A DNA stretch of 64,000 nt from Luidia sarsii (GCA_949987565.1 OX465110.1:9012556-9076555), one strand, 5' to 3'. Shown: positions 9,144-19,800, numbered from the stretch's first letter. Numbers and translations are program-made. The notes: generated by a model from the sequence alone, not told the origin.

Positions 9144-10239
9144 AATACCAGGAAATTTTAACCCAAACATCGGTCCATTTTTATCCACTGTTTTATACAC
9201 AACGTTGAGACATAAAACCAACGTGCGGTAGGCCCTAAGGTTTGATAACCTTGTTTCCCTGTAAGTGAGGGAATGGAGAATTGAAGGAAATGTGCGGTGA
9301 GTGATGTTGAACAACTCAGAACACCAGAAGCAGATCGTGCACAAGTCATATGGGCCAGCAGGGACCATTCCTATAGAGGCAGTTCATAGCAGACTGGGGA
9401 ATACTATTGAATCAACGTGGGCTAACGTCTGGCGTTATCCGAGAAGAGAGATTCCGTCATGAAGCAAGCGATCAAGCCATTGCTTCAGCCACGCAGTTAG
9501 ATTGGCGAAGAGCCAGTGCCGATTCGGACGTCTTTCCTTGCTTCTTGTCAAGATGGTGAACGTGTATTGGGGGGGGGATAGGTTTGTACAGGGGACAATG
9601 GTTGATCAGACACACACAGGCACACACACCAACCCACATGACACCAATCGCTGGGATCTGGCGATGTAGCCGACGCCGAGTCGTAAATCTGCGACTGTGT
9701 GTACGCAACATTATGACATTTTTACGAGCAGGCTTGCGGGCGACACTGTAGTAAAAACTCGTTGATATATGCCCATTGCCATGATTGGCCCCTCTTGGTT
9801 CAACACGAGTCGCGGGTGCTACAAATCGAACGCCACACAATCCGCGGTGGTGCGGTGGTTAACCAGGTTGTTCAACACCGCCTGCTTTGTTTTGTTTCGT
9901 CGCGTTTTGTTTCGTTATGGGGGGCGGCATCCCTCCTCCCCCTCCTCCTTCCCTGTCCTCAAAGGTCATTTCTGGCTGTTGACCTTCTGACCTCCTCTAC
10001 GTGTAACTCTCCGAACTCCAAGTTTGAGGAGAAAACACCGAAAGTTGTGACAAGGTCACACCTATGGTGAGTATTGGTTTTTCATCGCCAGTCATCTCTC
10101 CAGTTCCAGCCTTTTTTTTTAAAGAAGGGAACACCTTTAAACAGATCAACGAACCCCGGGACTGGCTTAGCTGGAAACAAAATCATTGCAAAACACACGG
10201 GGAGTAGCATTTGGTTCCGAAGAGATCACATTAATGAAC
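9144..10239. other. Intergenic; one candidate exon
   Basis: Mostly unique sequence with a short G tract at 9570 and a (CA) run near 9612. A spliceable candidate exon is listed separately at 9965-10066. No other supported feature. Confidence 0.4.
9965..10066 (+). other. Candidate internal exon, unassigned
   Basis: A pyrimidine-rich tract ending CCTGTCCTCAAAG precedes 102 nt that end at ATG|GTGAGTATTGG, a near-consensus splice donor. Length is a multiple of three. Only the frame starting at 9966 is open, giving a 33-34 residue Ser/Lys-containing peptide with no family I recognise. A donor this good is expected about once or twice by chance in a window this size, so support is weak. Confidence 0.2.
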
Positions 10240-10760
10240 AACAATGACACTTGTCAAGATTGAACCTCTTCCTTGTCGAAGGAGACAAAAGCCGACACAC
10301 TATAGCATCACACACGGACGTCACTGGCAAAATACGACACCAATACAATGCGCTTATAATGCTTGTGTCATTGGCAAGACAATAAGTGAAAGTGTCCAAA
10401 CATAACAGTGTCATTAGACACGCCACGCCATAGGTGGCTTTATAGGTCTGTTGTTGACAAGAAACGATGCCAATAAGTAAATATATATTAATGTCATTGA
10501 CAAGACATGGCATTAAAACGTCATTGACAAAATGCGACGCCAATAAGTGGCTTGATATGACCCGTGTCAATGATACATGACGGCCGCAATAAGTGACATC
10601 ATACAACGGTGCCATCCGGATAATGTAACAATATGACAGGGGCATTGGTACCCGGTGACAATGACAATACACGACAGGGACATTGACGCTACAATGAGGT
10701 GAACCACATTGACGATGCGTGCGTTTGCGACTGAGACGAAAACATAACACGACACGTTGG
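10240..10760. repeat. Eroded minisatellite (GTCATTGACAAG / CCAATAAGTGGC)
   Basis: Words such as GTCATTGACAAGAC, GTCATTGACAAAATGCGACG, GCCAATAAGTGGCTT and GCAATAAGTGACATCAT recur at irregular 40-60 bp spacing. The long minus-strand frame here (10226-11026) follows the repeat and has no domain signature. Confidence 0.6.
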
Positions 10761-11982
10761 AATACATTTGATTTTACATATGCCGTGTAAGACGACCGTC
10801 TATCGCAAATAGTTACATGACTCTGGCAAATAATTATTTGATCGCGTGAAAAAAAGAGAGATCTGCCGACTGGCGTCAATCCCATCACGCTGACGTCATT
10901 GGATGACGTCATCCATTGAGGGGAGACCAAAACGGCAAAACTGACATTCCATGGCAACAGAAGTTTCGGCTTGCGGAAGAAGAAACGGTACAACAACATA
11001 CAAAACAGAGAAGGAAAAAAAACCACCCAGAAGCAAACGACCGATGTTTTTGTTATTTTTTTCTTCTTCTTCTTCTTTCTTCTTTTCCCAATGCATTTTC
11101 GACTTTACCGGATTCCGTTCCGTGCGCTAACTACCGGCATGCCATGGTCTCGCCCGGCCGTCCGGCTTAATGTGTTGTGACTCAATTGAAAGTAATGAAT
11201 TGTTTGGTTAGATCTTACACTTTTGCCCCCGCCCGCTGCTATGTAAACGAGAACCAAAGCGGGCAAAGTAGAGAGCCCCCCCCCCCCCATGTACGCTACC
11301 GCCCCACGCTAAGTGCACTCACCGCTACAATAACCCCACAACAGACAAGAACCAGCCCTAAACAGTCCCCCACTTCAGAAAGATTCAATTTTTTTTTTAC
11401 TTCTCTCCCCAATTGCTTCTCTTCCGTTGTCCCTGTCGTATTTATCTAAGCAACTGTTTCCCCCGGTGTGTGTTTCTCTTTTCCGTTCAGAAGGAGCCTA
11501 GGCACGGTGGCTATCAGCGGAGCGGGTGCAGGGTCAACCATGGGAGGCAGTCGGACGGCATGGGCACCTCGTCGAAGTGGGCCTCGCTCCCTCCCAACTC
11601 CTCCCCACCCCCCAACCCCCGAATCGCAGGCACAACAACATGCGCTGATTGGTTAAGTGTTTACGTAGGCAATCCCAGCATGCCCGGCTCAGCAGTTGGC
11701 AGCGACCCCCCCCCCCTCAACTCCCCTCCCCCTTCCCTCTCCCTCCCCCTTCACTCTTCCAGCACCGAGCTGGCCGGGGTATTGTTGGCGGACAAATCTG
11801 TCAAAATACAGGCGTGCCGAGCACCCATTCAGCGTTCAAAAGGTGCCATTTTTCACGCGCGGGATTTGTTTACTTAAATGGGTGGTCAATTTCTTTTAAG
11901 CAAAATTTCAAAATAAACACGGAGGCCAACGACTTGGGTGGGCACGTTTAATTGATGTGGGGATTTTATAAACAAACCCGCC
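10761..11982. other. Region 0.7-1.9 kb upstream of the forkhead gene
   Basis: Non-coding. Contains homopolymers (C at 11278-11288 and 11706-11717, T near 11391-11399), a TTC run at 11068-11092, and GC-rich unique stretches around 11500-11600. No conserved element can be identified by eye. This is where distal regulatory sequence of the forkhead gene might lie, but nothing specific is supported. Confidence 0.35.
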
Positions 11983-12042
11983 GAGAGAGAGAGAGAGAAG
12001 AGAGAAGAGAGGGAGAGAGAGGGGGAGAGAGAGAGAGAGAAA
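11983..12042. repeat. (GA)n tract upstream of the forkhead gene
   Basis: About 60 bp of GAGAGA with AAGAGAG and GGGAG variants, some 610 bp upstream of the ATG. A regulatory role (GAGA-factor type) is possible but not shown. Confidence 0.85.
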
Positions 12043-12484
12043 GTCGGATGCGATTGGCTGATGGCATTACAAGGGAAATCTCTTGAACGTGTGGTTAGAG
12101 CAAACGGCCAAACCAAGATAGCTTGAGTGAGCTGTTTTTCTTTCTCTACACAACCAACCAGGACTCAAGCCCGAGCCACATGGCGTGGGTGGCCCTCATC
12201 TGGTAGCACGCAGCCAAACCACCACCATCTCTCTCTTTCTTAATCACTGTTGCATTCGGCCTGGCCTCGTCAAGGAAACTCGCCCGCCCCTCCTCTAAAT
12301 GGACAGTATACGTCAACATTTCAACAACCCAGAAACAAGATAATGGGACGAGGGGAAGACGGCCAGAAGTCGAACGTCCACTGATCGGAGCTTGACGAGT
12401 GCTCGAGAGCGCGGGCATCTACCGGTACCTTCCAGCGTCCGCACCACCTAGTTCCGGTCATTAGCCGCGGAAGCTGTCTCCTCG

Positions 12485-12490
12485 TATATA
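12485..12490 (+). promoter_or_regulatory. TATA-like site upstream of foxL1
   Basis: TCGTATATACACAG lies 160 bp before the start codon, compatible with a 5' UTR of about 130 nt. The tract just before the ATG (12577-12600) is CT-rich, which would also fit a pyrimidine initiator. No transcript evidence. Confidence 0.3.
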
Positions 12491-12650
12491 CACAGAGCCA
12501 AGATATAGCGAGACGTTCGTCCAAACTCACACACATAGAGTGCAAATCCGCCAAACTTTGAGCATCTTTGTACTGACTCTCTCTCTCTGTCTCTCTGTTT
12601 CTCGACTTTGGGGTGGGAACTCTTCCCTCGGCAGTTCCTGAAGCGGAGCG

Positions 12651-14045
12651 ATGGCGTCTCTGGGAGCCCTCTACCCGGGCTTCGGGCAGCACCACCCGGG
12701 CTACCTCCTGGCCGGCCACCACCACAGCCCGTACTTCTACGGTGGCCGGGAGATGGCCTACGGTGGACCCGTGCAGCTGGGCCTGCTGGCCCCGATGGAG
12801 CGACGCGAGGCCCCTCAGAAGCCGCCCTACTCCTACATCGCCCTGATCGCCATGGCCATCCGCAGCGCTCCGGACAAGAAGATCACGCTGAACGGCATCT
12901 ACCAGTTCATCATGGACCGCTTCCCCTACTACCACGACAACAAGCAGGGCTGGCAGAACTCCATCCGCCACAATCTGAGCCTGAACGACTGCTTCGTCAA
13001 GGTGCCGCGGGAGAAGGGCAAGCCGGGCAAGGGTAACTACTGGTCGCTGGCCGTCAACTGCGACGAGATGTTCGAGAACGGCAACTTCCGCCGCCGGAAG
13101 CGCCGGCCCAAGTCGGCCGGCGGCAACAAAGGCAGGGAGGAGGGGAGCCAGGCCAGGGGCCAGCGGGCCTCGGAGCCCGCGGGAGCCGCCGCCGGCGACG
13201 AACAGCCCGCCGAGGACGGCGACGACGCGGAGGCAGGCGGCCGCCCGACCGGACTCCCCCAGGAGAGCGAGCCCCTCTGCCTCAGGCGCTCCGACCAGGA
13301 GTCAGGCGACCGAGTGGCCGGTCGAACGGACGGCGGCGGCGGCTGCGTGGACTCCGACGCCTGCGGCCAGCACTTCCACCAGGATCTGAGCTCGGACGAC
13401 GATCTGGCGGCGCCGGCCGAGTGCGGCCCTCGCCCCGCCAGCCCGGTCCGGGCGCCGGCCGTGGGCTCGCCCTTGCTCCCCGTCGCCACCTCGGAGAAGC
13501 GGACGATCCGCAGCTCCTTCTCCATCGAGAGCCTGCTGGCCACCACGGCGGACCCGAAGAGGCCCCGCTCCCCGGACTCCGGGAACGAGGACCCGGCCGC
13601 CTGCTGGAAGCGCCCCTGCCCGGAGATGCGCGACGACTCGGAGGGGGAACCCCGGCCCAGCAAGCTCTCGCCGGTGGCGGGGCGTTGCCTCACGGTCCAG
13701 CGGGCGTTCACCGGGCCGAGGAGCACGGCCGCCACGCCCCAGCGGGCCGGGGACAACTTCTGGCAGCGGGTCCGCACGGCGGGGAAGGCCGGTCTCAACC
13801 CGCAGGACAAGCTGATGGCGGAGACCATGGCCATGCGCTACCGGTCCTACTCGGCCCTGGCCGGACATTTGCAGCGGGACGGCCACCAGGCCTACCGGGT
13901 GCCGTCCGGAGCGCCGCTGTCCCCCACGGCCCGTCTGCCCTGCAGCCCGGTGGCCCCTACCCGAGGCTGGTCCTACGGACCCTACCTATCCCCACTGATA
14001 CTAACACACCAACAAGCCCCTGCCTCCCTCGTCTCCTACCACTGA
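12651..14045 (+). CDS. foxL1: Forkhead-box transcription factor, FoxL1 class, intronless
   Basis: This gene encodes a 464-residue nuclear DNA-binding protein. The forkhead (winged-helix) domain spans about residues 57-154: [14 protein letters not shown], the recognition helix [13 protein letters not shown] (103-115), wing 1 around [10 protein letters not shown], and a basic tail RRRKRRPK (147-154) that should act as nuclear localisation signal. YYHDN (93-97), [10 protein letters not shown] and [15 protein letters not shown] point to FoxL1 and not FoxC, which has RENKQ and RDDKKPGKG at these places. An eh1-like motif FSIESLL (290-296) suggests Groucho/TLE recruitment. Residues 155-260 are low-complexity, rich in Gly, Ala, Glu and Asp. 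The start is fixed by an in-frame TGA at 12639-12641 and purines at -3 and +4. The frame is uninterrupted, as is usual for FoxL1. FoxL1 proteins pattern mesoderm and gut; that role is knowledge of the family. Composition is far more GC- and CpG-rich than the flanks. Class assignment is by eye; FoxC or FoxD would be the alternatives. Confidence 0.92.
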   Translation: MASLGALYPGFGQHHPGYLLAGHHHSPYFYGGREMAYGGPVQLGLLAPMERREAPQKPPYSYIALIAMAIRSAPDKKITLNGIYQFIMDRFPYYHDNKQGWQNSIRHNLSLNDCFVKVPREKGKPGKGNYWSLAVNCDEMFENGNFRRRKRRPKSAGGNKGREEGSQARGQRASEPAGAAAGDEQPAEDGDDAEAGGRPTGLPQESEPLCLRRSDQESGDRVAGRTDGGGGCVDSDACGQHFHQDLSSDDDLAAPAECGPRPASPVRAPAVGSPLLPVATSEKRTIRSSFSIESLLATTADPKRPRSPDSGNEDPAACWKRPCPEMRDDSEGEPRPSKLSPVAGRCLTVQRAFTGPRSTAATPQRAGDNFWQRVRTAGKAGLNPQDKLMAETMAMRYRSYSALAGHLQRDGHQAYRVPSGAPLSPTARLPCSPVAPTRGWSYGPYLSPLILTHQQAPASLVSYH

Positions 14046-14206
14046 ACACTGGCGATTCCACAATGTGAAACGCTCACAACCACCACTTAAAAACATACCT
14101 TGTTCGCCTCACCCTCTCACGAAATGTCTAAATGAAATACTTATGTATGAAAAATTAACAAAAAATAAGAATTGAAGAAATCGATGGCTATTATTGTATC
14201 TAAATG

Positions 14207-14214
14207 TGTAAATA
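14207..14214 (+). promoter_or_regulatory. Pumilio-binding-element-like TGTAAATA
   Basis: Matches UGUANAUA exactly, 160 nt after the stop codon, in the inferred 3' UTR. Post-transcriptional control is an inference; a single 8-mer can arise by chance. Confidence 0.35.
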
Positions 14215-14639
14215 ATGCAAAAAATGTTTGATTGTGCGTTGAAAGATGGATCGAAGTTATATTTATACGTTTGCTGTGATTACACTGTTACCAAAGAGAT
14301 AATGATGTCGTGTGGCCTGATTCTTTGTACTGTGAATTGTACTCGTTTTCCCCATTCCTATATCCCTGTATTCATCTCCGACCCTAATCACGGTTTTGAA
14401 GAACCCGCCTCAAGTTCCGCTATAGGCCTACCTCTCCACTTGAACATTTGAAAGTAGACCTCGAAGCATCGAAGAAGTTGTTAAGAAGCCCAGTATTGCC
14501 TAAAGAAACATAACGTTCGAACTATGTATACTAAACTGCGTACTTGTATAAGGATAATTCTTCGCTTGTAAAACAAAAAAATGATCAAGAAACTCCCCCA
14601 CAATGCAAAAATCATTATCAGAAATGCAAACGAAAGTTT

Positions 14640-14645
14640 AATAAA
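14640..14645 (+). terminator. Polyadenylation signal AATAAA for foxL1
   Basis: AGTTTAATAAACACACTT, about 595 nt downstream of the stop and followed after about 30 nt by a GT/T-rich stretch (AAGTTCTTTTGAGTTC). It is the best signal in the region; an AATAAG variant lies earlier near 14164. Confidence 0.55.
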
Positions 14646-14666
14646 CACACTTAAAAAAAAGTTCCC

Positions 14667-15289
14667 AAGTTCTTTTGAGTTCAAATTGTGTCGTGCTTTA
14701 AAGTGATATTCAGAAGAAGACGAAAACAGAGAGAAAAGTCAGGACAAACTTGGAGAAGTTTATGAAGCTTGCTCAAATGTGACAAGAAACTTGAAACTGA
14801 GCATTCAAGGCGAAAGTGGGCGGATGCCGCCCGCATGAGCTTCAATTCTGAAGGGGCTAGCAACCATAATATCTCCGTCATGATCGATATAATTATAGGT
14901 CTGGTTCGCCCCGGGTTCAAGTACCGCTGATGTGGAAAACCGTGTCGTAGAGGGAGAAACTCAAAGAGCGGAGCCATGCTGACGAAGAATCCTAGTCTCG
15001 ACGAATCCGGTCAGCGATTACAAAGTAGCACTTTTAGTGAAATCAGAAGACAACCTGGTCCTCAAAGAGAGCCGCTTGATTCCTGCCTGGAATGACAGAT
15101 ACGATGACTACTTACTGATCACAGAGTGCACAAATCATCCATTACTCGACAAAAAATGTTAAAGTTGATGCACGGAGGAAAACTCGGCAGCTGTGGGGCA
15201 AAGAAAGATGACTGTTTCGTGGCATAGAAAGGGTACACGGGTATCGATCAGCTTGACATCGATAGCCAGACCACCGGTCAACTGACAGT
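14667..15289. other. Intergenic, no feature seen
   Basis: Unique sequence without recognisable repeats or coding signature. Confidence 0.4.
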
Positions 15290-15670
15290 AGCAACGCGCC
15301 GATCCAAAACCAGGACGACCAACCAACCGATGATGACCAAACGAACAAACCAAAGATGCACTTAAGACCAGACCCGACCACCACCCAACCCTCCACCCGC
15401 TCAATCAACAACCAGCAGTGTCCACAGACTGACTAACCATCCAACCACACGACCGACCAACTAACCAACCGACAACCAACAACCAAACAACCAAATTGAC
15501 CGGCCGTTCAACCAACCAATTAATCAACCAACCAATTACTCCAATTAATCAACCAACCAATTAATCAACCAACCAATTAATCAACCAACCAAACAATCAA
15601 CCAAACAATTAACCAAACAATCAACCAACCGACAGACAGATCGGTTGACCAACTGGCCAACAAACCAATC
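15290..15670. repeat. Degenerate (CCAA)n / ACCAATTAATCA repeat
   Basis: Tetranucleotide-based array with CAACCAACCAATTAATC repeated in tandem (15510-15600) within looser CCAACCGACC text. It is the complement type of 2640-2772. Confidence 0.85.
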
Positions 15671-17107
15671 AACTACCGTAACCGTTCGGCCACCAAAAAA
15701 ACCCAGGCAAATCCGGTAGACTTCAACAGATGTGTAACGTAAGCGTAGTGAAGATATTCCGAGTCTATTTTTTTTTAAATACATTCTCAAAACTATAGGC
15801 CTAATACCAAGAATCATCTACAATGGATTTGTTAATCGTAACATTTCTCGTCCCTCATTAATATAAAGCCCTGCATCAGTATACAGTCCGTCGTTGTACC
15901 ACACCTTTACATGTTCAGCCACAACTCTTTGTAGCATTTGGAAGATCGAATCGATAGACCTTGTTAGACAACATCCATAATTTGATTGGTTAACACTGAC
16001 TGGCACATTGCGGTCATTCCATCCAGCCGATGTCTGCACGTAACAAAAGTCGCATTACCCCGCACTCTTTAGTCACACTTCGGCGTTAAGACTTGAAACC
16101 AAACCAAACAGTTATTCGGGGAATGCTTGCGTACACGGTAATTAATAGGTTTATCTATAAAGGACGTCTACTATTAAATGTCATCTTACCCATACGCTGA
16201 CGCCCAATAACTTAGATCAATACCAGTAAACAATTTCCATCAACAATAAACGAATGCACAGAATTATTTACGTCGGGTAAAACAAAAAGTTTGTTCGCTT
16301 GTCAATTGTCTATCTTGTGAGTTTGGGGCCAAATAGGGCGTCGACGAGAAGGGGGTTTAACTCGCATGCTAGTGGATGGGACTGTCTGTCTTAATAAGGA
16401 CACACCACAGCCGGTGAAGAGAAACACAATTCGGATGTGTGGTTTCATTGGACATTGCCAAATACAGTATGACTCCCATCGCGGTTCTAGCTAATACGTC
16501 CTATGCGAAGAAGATCTCCCGGTTTGGACAAACTGACATCGTTTTGAAGTTGGATCCTCCTCCCACAAAACAAAAAAAACCCGGCCGTAGCCTCGCACAT
16601 GTGGCATCCAGATAGATATGCTCAAGATAGATTCCATGCATCCCTGGCTGTCAGTGACGACTCATCGCTGTTTATTGGCGAATATCGTCCCGCTTTATTG
16701 TGACTGCCCGGCCGCCCGGAATGCGAAACAATTTATGGCCGCCGCGGCATCTCGGCCAAAATATTTTGGAAACATTGGCTGAGCGTCATTTCCCCCTCCT
16801 CCCCCATCCTCAGTCCTCCACACCCCCTATCCCCCCAAAAAGAAAAGTTAGCTGAGTCACAATCATGTCTCTCTCATCCCCTCCTCCTTCTCACAACCCG
16901 TCCCATCGTTTACAGGACCCCCCCCCCCCCCCTAAAACAAAAAAAACCTCACCAGACGGACTAGGATTGAGACCGAGTTCCACGGCCGACAGAAAACACG
17001 GCTCCCGAACGAACACCGTTTAATTTTCGGTGGAGGGCAAGGCGGCGGGAAGGTTTTTTTGGGGGGAGAGACGGGGGTGCTGGGACCGTGTCGGCAGCGG
17101 AATGTTT
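15671..17107. other. Intergenic up to the assembly gap
   Basis: Unique AT-moderate sequence becoming C/T-rich from 16790, with a C homopolymer at 16918-16932. No supported feature. Confidence 0.4.
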
Positions 17108-17307
17108 NNNNNNNNNNNNNNNNNNNNNNNNNNNNNNNNNNNNNNNNNNNNNNNNNNNNNNNNNNNNNNNNNNNNNNNNNNNNNNNNNNNNNNNNNNNNN
17201 NNNNNNNNNNNNNNNNNNNNNNNNNNNNNNNNNNNNNNNNNNNNNNNNNNNNNNNNNNNNNNNNNNNNNNNNNNNNNNNNNNNNNNNNNNNNNNNNNNNN
17301 NNNNNNN
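17108..17307. other. Assembly gap of 200 N
   Basis: Exactly 200 undetermined bases, which looks like a fixed-length scaffold placeholder and not a measured distance. A SINE head starts immediately after it, so a repeat or the purine/C-rich flank probably broke the assembly. Confidence 0.98.
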
Positions 17308-17430
17308 GTTTGGTAGCTCATAGTGGTAAGAGCGCTGTTACGCAGAACTAGAGGTCTCGGTTCAAGTCCCCGCTCCATCGGTCAAATTGTTCTTTCCCAA
17401 TTGTTCGCAATTGTTCAAAAGTTCCAGTCA
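17308..17430 (+). mobile_element. tRNA-derived SINE, 5' end lost in gap
   Basis: GGTAGCTCATAGTGGTAAGAG (A box region), AGAGGTCTCGGTTCAAGTCC (B box) and the tail CAATTGTTCAAAAGTTCC match the family at 4605-5110. Confidence 0.75.
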
Positions 17431-18944
17431 TTTTTGTTTTCCACTGATATGTTTGATGGTGATTAGCCCTGGATCTACCCATATCAACTCTACTGCCTGC
17501 TAAAGACAGGTGTCAAGTTTAAAAATCCTGCTAAATTTGGCCATTTTTTCCTGACGTTTGGAGTACAGCACTGCACCGTTCACTTGACAATTAGAGTTAA
17601 TAGTGTATGTGACGTGCGGGGGGGTCTTGTTGGTGATTTGATACGGTATTAAGGAACGTCGAGGCTCGATTCAGCCCAGGGTGACTGTTTTGGTATAACT
17701 CTTCTTCTTTTTTCCCCTCCTTTCATTTCCTTGAGCCCTTCGTCTTCCGTCTTCTGGCACCCTCCAAACCCTTAATACACGAGCACCCGGACCTCAGCTA
17801 TGATACCGGGAGAATGCCATGCCAAGAATAACGCGCGCACCGTCCACTCCAAGCCCACACAATAACACGCCCGATCTCGCAAATCCTGGACTTGAACAAA
17901 ACACAAAGGAAAGCCTATCCCGAACTGAAGATTACAAAAACAGATCTCGAGCGAAAGAAATAACAACAGAAGAGTTTCTGAACCAAAAAAAGCAAAGATA
18001 GAATAGATATGTTCGTTGGCTTTTCCTTCAACCGGCCTCGACCGTCTCTTCCATTCTACCCCATCCATGCCCTGCTTTGCAATAGCTTCATGGGTTCAGG
18101 GCAATTGTATATCTCTCGTATGGGGGAATCCAGTATAATCGGTTTCCGTGGTCTCGTGTTCGGTTGAAGAGCTTGTGTTCCCTTATCTGATAGATATTGG
18201 GTGTTTTTTTTTATTCGCTAGCCTATTTTTGGTTTTAAATGTCCGGGTCCCGGTAAGGGTATGACTGTGACATTTACTCGTGCGATGTCTCGCCGTTGAT
18301 TTTACTGCGTTTTTCCTCTTTCATGTTCTTGGTGTACATGGAAGATTTTCAGTCTTTTTTCCCTCTTTTTGGAGGGGGACAAGTTTTTAATGAAGACGCC
18401 AAAAACAAAAAACAAAAACCATCCGGAAAAGAGTGGGCGGGATGGGAAATATGATGATCACTCGGCCTCCGGCTTAGGATATCGGGCCATGATCACCAGG
18501 GGGGTTCGAATCAATCACTAAAGTCGCGTGTTTTTTTTTTTTAAGTTTAGTTTTTCCTCTTCCGTAGCCCTTGGCGGCTCTGAGAGGGACTGGGTAAAGT
18601 TTTCGAGAAGTAAAAGCAAAGTTAATCAAAGCTGCAAACCCGGAATAATAGTGGGTGGCATGGGAAATACCAGGGTCATGTCTCCGGGTTGACAGAGAGG
18701 CCATTATATATCATTATAGTTCGATTAAAAAGTACTTGAAGATCCAAGTTGAGTAGAGCGTCGGGTAACGAAAGCACCCATTATCTCGTGTGGGCACTTC
18801 TCGTGTACAGTGCATGCAGGCGATGTGGGAATGTTGCAAACATGGGTATGTGAAGTTTGTGAACGTCTACAGACTCGGTAGCTCAATGAAAAAAGGCAAT
18901 TGACTGTTTCGGGAAAGCTGTCACCTTACTCACCTATAATAAGG
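17431..18944. other. Intergenic, no gene seen
   Basis: Unique sequence. A B-box-like GGGTTCGAATCAATC near 18506-18520 could be a remnant of another SINE family. Short frames are not supported. Confidence 0.35.
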
Positions 18945-19084
18945 GCTGGATGGCTTAGGTGCAACCGGGAACATCTGTTGTTGACCTCAATTGTTGCTGT
19001 TGTTGTTTTCAAAAATGTTTTAAAAGTCAAACAGTTAATGGAAAGACCGACTGGGAATCTTAAACAATTGTGAACAATTTTGAA
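18945..19084. mobile_element. SINE fragments
   Basis: AAGGGCTGGATGGCTTAGGTG (18949-18970) is a mutated SINE head on the plus strand. 19005-19084 resembles the SINE tail on the minus strand (GACTGGGAATCTT, CAATTGTGAACAATTTTG). The pieces are rearranged. Confidence 0.5.
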
Positions 19085-19457
19085 CTTAAAGGCCCAATAC
19101 AACATTGGGAAGATCGGAAAAACATCGATGTCCACAGATTTCCTTCTAATTCACACAGTTTGTAGATGGTCATGATAGAATCCTCATGTTGAAATCTTAC
19201 GGTCTGGGATGCTGTACTTCTCGAGAAATCTTTACTCAAACATCGACAAATAGTTATTACTCGCGAGTAAAAAAAAACTATTTCTTACACTACAGAACGG
19301 TGCGAAAACCGTGACGGATTTTTGCCTTTTTCTACTTTCTGAGATGACCATTTGAGCTAAAACCTTCGCAGGATTTCTTTTTGGGAAGGTTTCATGGTTT
19401 AACACACAAACTGTGGCAATCTTTTGACCTTTACCAATGTTGTATAGGGTCTTTAAA
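19085..19457 (+). mobile_element. MITE family 1 copy B
   Basis: Begins CTTAAAGGCCCAATACAAC and ends GTTGTATAGGGTCTTTAAAG, with TTAA at both boundaries and a body collinear with 3929-4273. Slightly longer (373 bp), retaining the palindrome ACTCGCGAGT in the centre that copy A lacks. Confidence 0.88.
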
Positions 19458-19640
19458 GTGACACCCCATCCCCGGCAAAGACTAGTTGTATATTTTGCTA
19501 AGGCCACCATCTATGGGCTACATAGCTCAGGTGTTAAGAGCGCCGATAGGCAAAAACAGAGGTCTCGGGTTCATGTCCCGGTCTACTCAAAGTGCCATAT
19601 TTCAAATTGTTAAAAAAGATCCCAGTCGGTTGATTGAATT
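19458..19640 (+). mobile_element. tRNA-derived SINE
   Basis: Upstream conserved CCCCGGCAAAGACTA and GGCCACCATCTATGGGCTAC lead into a head at 19515-19588 (ATAGCTCAGGTGTTAAGAGC, GGTCTCGGGTTCATGTCC). The tail AAATTGTTAAAAAAGATCCC follows. It lies directly beside MITE copy B. Confidence 0.75.
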
Positions 19641-19700
19641 TTGAACAATCTTAACAATTATGAGGGCCTGACCTTTCGATCCCATAGCAAGATGTTTCTC
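19641..19700 (-). repeat. Fragment of the GGTCCTGCTAGGATCGAAACG repeat family
   Basis: The minus strand reads TTTGAGAAACATCTTGCTATG then GGATCGAAAGGTCAGGCCC, a mutated match to the motif at 33501-33540 and 50770-50802. Confidence 0.5.
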
Positions 19701-19727
19701 AAAGTCAGTTTTGAAAAACGGGAAAGA

Positions 19728-19800
19728 AAACTGTGAGTGGACTGGGAGATCTCTAACCACTTGAGCTACTCAGCCCGTAGATGGCGGGCTTCTCAAACAG
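19728..19800 (-). mobile_element. SINE head, minus strand, truncated
   Basis: Minus strand: GCCATCTACGGGCTGAGTAG, CTCAAGTGGTTAGAGATC, then GTCCACTCACAG with the middle of the tRNA-like region deleted. Confidence 0.6.

Larger units (their letters stand above)
14046..14666 (+). other. Probable 3' UTR of foxL1
   Basis: AT-rich sequence following the stop, in sharp contrast to the GC-rich coding region. It contains a Pumilio-type site and the first canonical AATAAA downstream of the gene. Extent is inferred from that signal. Confidence 0.55.

Noticed and set aside
13037..13834. 265-codon open frame on the minus strand within the forkhead gene
   Set aside because: It is the antisense shadow of a GC-rich coding region with few stops; no domain is visible and the plus frame is clearly the gene.
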